Below are positions 63,001-64,000 of a stretch of 64,000 nucleotides of DNA, one piece after another. The notes below the pieces were generated by a model. It worked only from the letters and a program-made list of their open reading frames with translations, searched no databases and had not been told where the DNA came from. The DNA is taken from the NCBI GenBank assembly GCA_006226375.1, contig SBHC01000083.1:1-64000 (forward strand), given 5' to 3'. How positions within the stretch are numbered: position 1 is the first letter of the stretch; every line of letters starts with the position of its first letter. Source of the stretch: Deltaproteobacteria bacterium. Lineage in GTDB: Bacteria; Myxococcota_C; UBA6777. The translations under genes were made by a program, and so were the position numbers.

Positions 63001-63560
63001 TCGAGGTGTGGGCTGCCACACCCGAGTCGAAAAACACGCAGCGTTGGGTGTTTCAAACCAAAGCGTCGGGGCAGATGCCGCTGAAGCGTTGGGATGTCTT
63101 TGCCCTGGAGTCGACCAAGGCGTTTGCTGGGCTGTTGTCCTTGCTTCATCAGTTCCAGATGGGTGTGGCTGTACTGCCCTCTGCGCGTTCATGGAAGAAG
63201 CCTGGGACGAGGCTCTCCGCTCGTGAACTCCCCACAACTCGTCGGCCTTTGACTCGTCGAAAGCCTGGCCTGCTTCGACCCAGACGGCGTCCTGTTGTCC
63301 CGCGAAGGGTCTCGCCACGTTCGCGACCTACCTCTCGTCCTCTGGTCCGCCGTGTCGCACAACCTCTCGTTGCACCCGAGCCACCCAAACACAGGGCTGT
63401 GCCCCCTCGAAAGCGTCCTGTCACCCGGTCGATTCCCACTCCAACGACCTGGCCTTTGCCGAAGAAATCTTCAACTTTGACAATCCCAACATTCCGTGAA
63501 ATAAGAACCACTCCAAACCAACGACCAAGCTCTGCACCGACGACCAAGCCTGCCCCCTAA
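60096..63560 (+). CDS. Nucleoside-phosphorylase-like domain / membrane / Arg-Pro tail protein
   Basis: A 1154-residue protein. Residues about 12-255 resemble the nucleoside phosphorylase superfamily (PNP/MTA-SAH nucleosidase): FLTRHDVES, CILFVGMAQG, GVEIGDVAVASKLYG, IAAGHDALF, a VTSETVNYYA segment and the final SMIGDAENERKNQ. A transmembrane helix follows (YTFLAAVAALAFGVLASLPMF, about 272-292). The next 800 residues contain no domain I recognise. The last 130 are Arg/Pro/Ser/Thr-rich. Stand-alone phosphorylases lack such extensions; fused phosphorylase-like domains occur in bacterial signalling and conflict proteins. The frame opens at 59856; ATG 60096 has AGAGG nine bases upstream and begins the fold. 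Confidence 0.75.
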   Translation: MTSLTTTLGGLPRALFLTRHDVESKAIMAQLEDVKALEHGQHATYYQGTFASDEQQWRVGVAEVSAEGAVAAKEVERAVSEFRPQCILFVGMAQGCQGVEIGDVAVASKLYGSAGQRRQESGGRQNECRPSDMLLQRVKEEAEGLAWLRHTDDELSEDTPKVVIAPIAAGHDALFSPDTLKLPLLPRPQDGTCAVTSETVNYYASTFSKHSKVLLIQGISSMIGDAENERKNQEKAMLYASAFAFQVLSQVVPLSTGPMVPVTAISPRYTFLAAVAALAFGVLASLPMFCVRQKPYVKEIGVQNWMVWLGPTRRTSPRERYWLVRTGGRNPQAVALLLLSSQSFEGFFQATPLYWDTRISLKNRVAWSMEPWRREEPPSELKPHPWVLLQRREDGSLTLHNLSTFVPRQGRALVYLTYQRKKVVGEISFAVGSQIVVRRKLWDWKTLQEGQGYLPLRLISSSAPSPKALKKHEWPPVLTLQQERDQKRVLWRFLDKVPEVQLPGTKWVVLRPGKDTAKAEPLGLVQVEPGDEGWVKVLRMPWRDIEGYRHISVRYFDPQAPKTERPDWSRFGEIQNFCKADNAVLETFGACVLTNLGLNDKAQAGQWYWVQGESLFVQNKQTHRVRGFVRLQKVRSHDAYAQAFLLDSTKLRWRRLVKLSKEERKNKALRLCHSTLPDLRNLLRLPMQRLTRKRWQRRYQRFDESLLVAALLGDLSRLPLLEEPLPRTSLGRCLREGVRLQQGIRKKYMLSDWSQRWRDAQSMMQKHPEQALLLLRGLCSKAPQPESESICNKALLRLHLTTQVRDFTDISDSWAKRLRSLLRHDPCFTVRQYTKGSKSEWLEVEEQLRTQDSIEYRPVYCRGLRARRRKPSVLLVSAPTQEKGMSRRDISLLNQRWTESLLQFLFRRWNANGLAGKPKVAILRAPSHRVPSKRQARPTFLEQLKASQRSDVVVFLSMVLKKSDLFLKFEVWAATPESKNTQRWVFQTKASGQMPLKRWDVFALESTKAFAGLLSLLHQFQMGVAVLPSARSWKKPGTRLSARELPTTRRPLTRRKPGLLRPRRRPVVPRRVSPRSRPTSRPLVRRVAQPLVAPEPPKHRAVPPRKRPVTRSIPTPTTWPLPKKSSTLTIPTFREIRTTPNQRPSSAPTTKPAP

Positions 63561-63689
63561 GGCTTTCTTTTCCTTTCAGAAGCGAGTCTCAACCGTTGGA
63601 CGTGTTCCATGCGTTTGTTGAACTCCGGGTCTTTCTCTAAATGGGGCGGACCGTTGACGCAAAGGTGTCAGAGCATCAGGAGGTGAATG

Positions 63690-64000
63690 ATGTCCAGTTT
63701 TCAAGAACGTTTCCATGAGACGATGGTAAAGGCGTTTGAAGCTAGAGCCCAAGGTTACAACGAAAACACCGATCTCTACACTCTCGGTGATGCCAGTCAG
63801 GTGGACGATCTGTTCGACTACCTTGAGTTTGAATTCTCCGGAGACATTGACGACAACCAGCGCCAGCACTTCCGCTATGTGACTCATGTCTGGACCTGGG
63901 CCTGGGCTGCCTACGAGAAGGAGCAAGAGGAAGAAGCCAGCGAAGCCGAAGAAGCCGCTGCCAACGAAGACTTCTCCGACGCCTCTGAGTTTGCCTGGCG
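63690..64000 (+). CDS. Acidic hypothetical protein, truncated by the window end
   Basis: At least 103 residues, running off the window. A strong AGGAGG site (63678-63683) lies six bases before the second of two adjacent ATGs. The product begins MSSFQERFHETMVKAFE, has an aromatic-rich middle (YVTHVWTWAWAAYE) and becomes strongly acidic (KEQEEEASEAEEAAANED). The family is not recognised. Codon use and the ribosome-binding site support a real gene. Confidence 0.75.
   Translation, partial: MSSFQERFHETMVKAFEARAQGYNENTDLYTLGDASQVDDLFDYLEFEFSGDIDDNQRQHFRYVTHVWTWAWAAYEKEQEEEASEAEEAAANEDFSDASEFAW

Overview
The window reads as a chromosomal stretch from a Gram-negative bacterium with large secreted proteins, most likely a deltaproteobacterial or Myxococcota/Bradymonadales-type organism. 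The evidence is a very long DUF11-repeat protein ending in an outer-membrane-barrel-like domain, arrays of 'DSDC' cysteine modules on lipoproteins, a zinc-ribbon Ser/Thr kinase, an ECF sigma/FecR pair, a Skp-like chaperone and moderate-to-high GC. This placement is inferred from family content only. I saw no transposase, integrase, phage module or CRISPR array.

Layout. 1-564: four tRNAs (Tyr, Gly, Gly, Val) on the minus strand, preceded by a small cationic peptide gene with a clear terminator. 1074-7395: M14 carboxypeptidase, amidohydrolase lipoprotein, a secreted protein with three near-identical 78-residue cysteine repeats, a DUF1244 protein and a membrane-linked metallophosphoesterase. 7617-7689: tRNA-Ala. 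8539-22596: a 14-kb gene for a 4685-residue surface protein, behind a strong promoter and a long structured leader. 22698-27198: the MoxR / DUF58 / transglutaminase triad with overlapping genes. 27341-29719: a GAF-GGDEM protein and an alpha/beta hydrolase.

29728-33840 is the most unusual locus. It holds a small NHLP-type leader-peptide gene whose only cysteine is the last residue, a SAM methyltransferase, a ComQ/polyprenyl-synthetase-like class 1 isoprenoid enzyme, and a cNMP-binding/PqqD-like/M50 protease fusion. The three enzyme genes overlap start-to-stop, and the set is preceded by three exact-period 20-bp repeats. I interpret it as a RiPP pathway that may make a C-terminally prenylated, methylated peptide. 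That chemistry is inference.

33986-40671: an Arg/Pro-rich barrel protein, then an ECF sigma factor, a FecR-like anti-sigma and two cysteine-module lipoproteins that look like one signalling and surface unit. 40817-43282: a natural DUF2868-DUF3482 GTPase fusion, followed by a 43-bp-period palindromic repeat array. 43771-52498: a GH79 heparanase-like lipoprotein, zinc-ribbon kinase, DPP-IV-type peptidase, YhhN, DUF3891 and a membrane-anchored hydrolase. 52581-59627 (minus): membrane protein, Skp-like protein, TM protein with an XRE regulator, Bax-inhibitor-like protein and a TPR-RecQ fusion helicase. 60096-63560: a nucleoside-phosphorylase-like domain fused to a membrane segment and a large unrecognised region. 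A truncated acidic protein begins at 63690.
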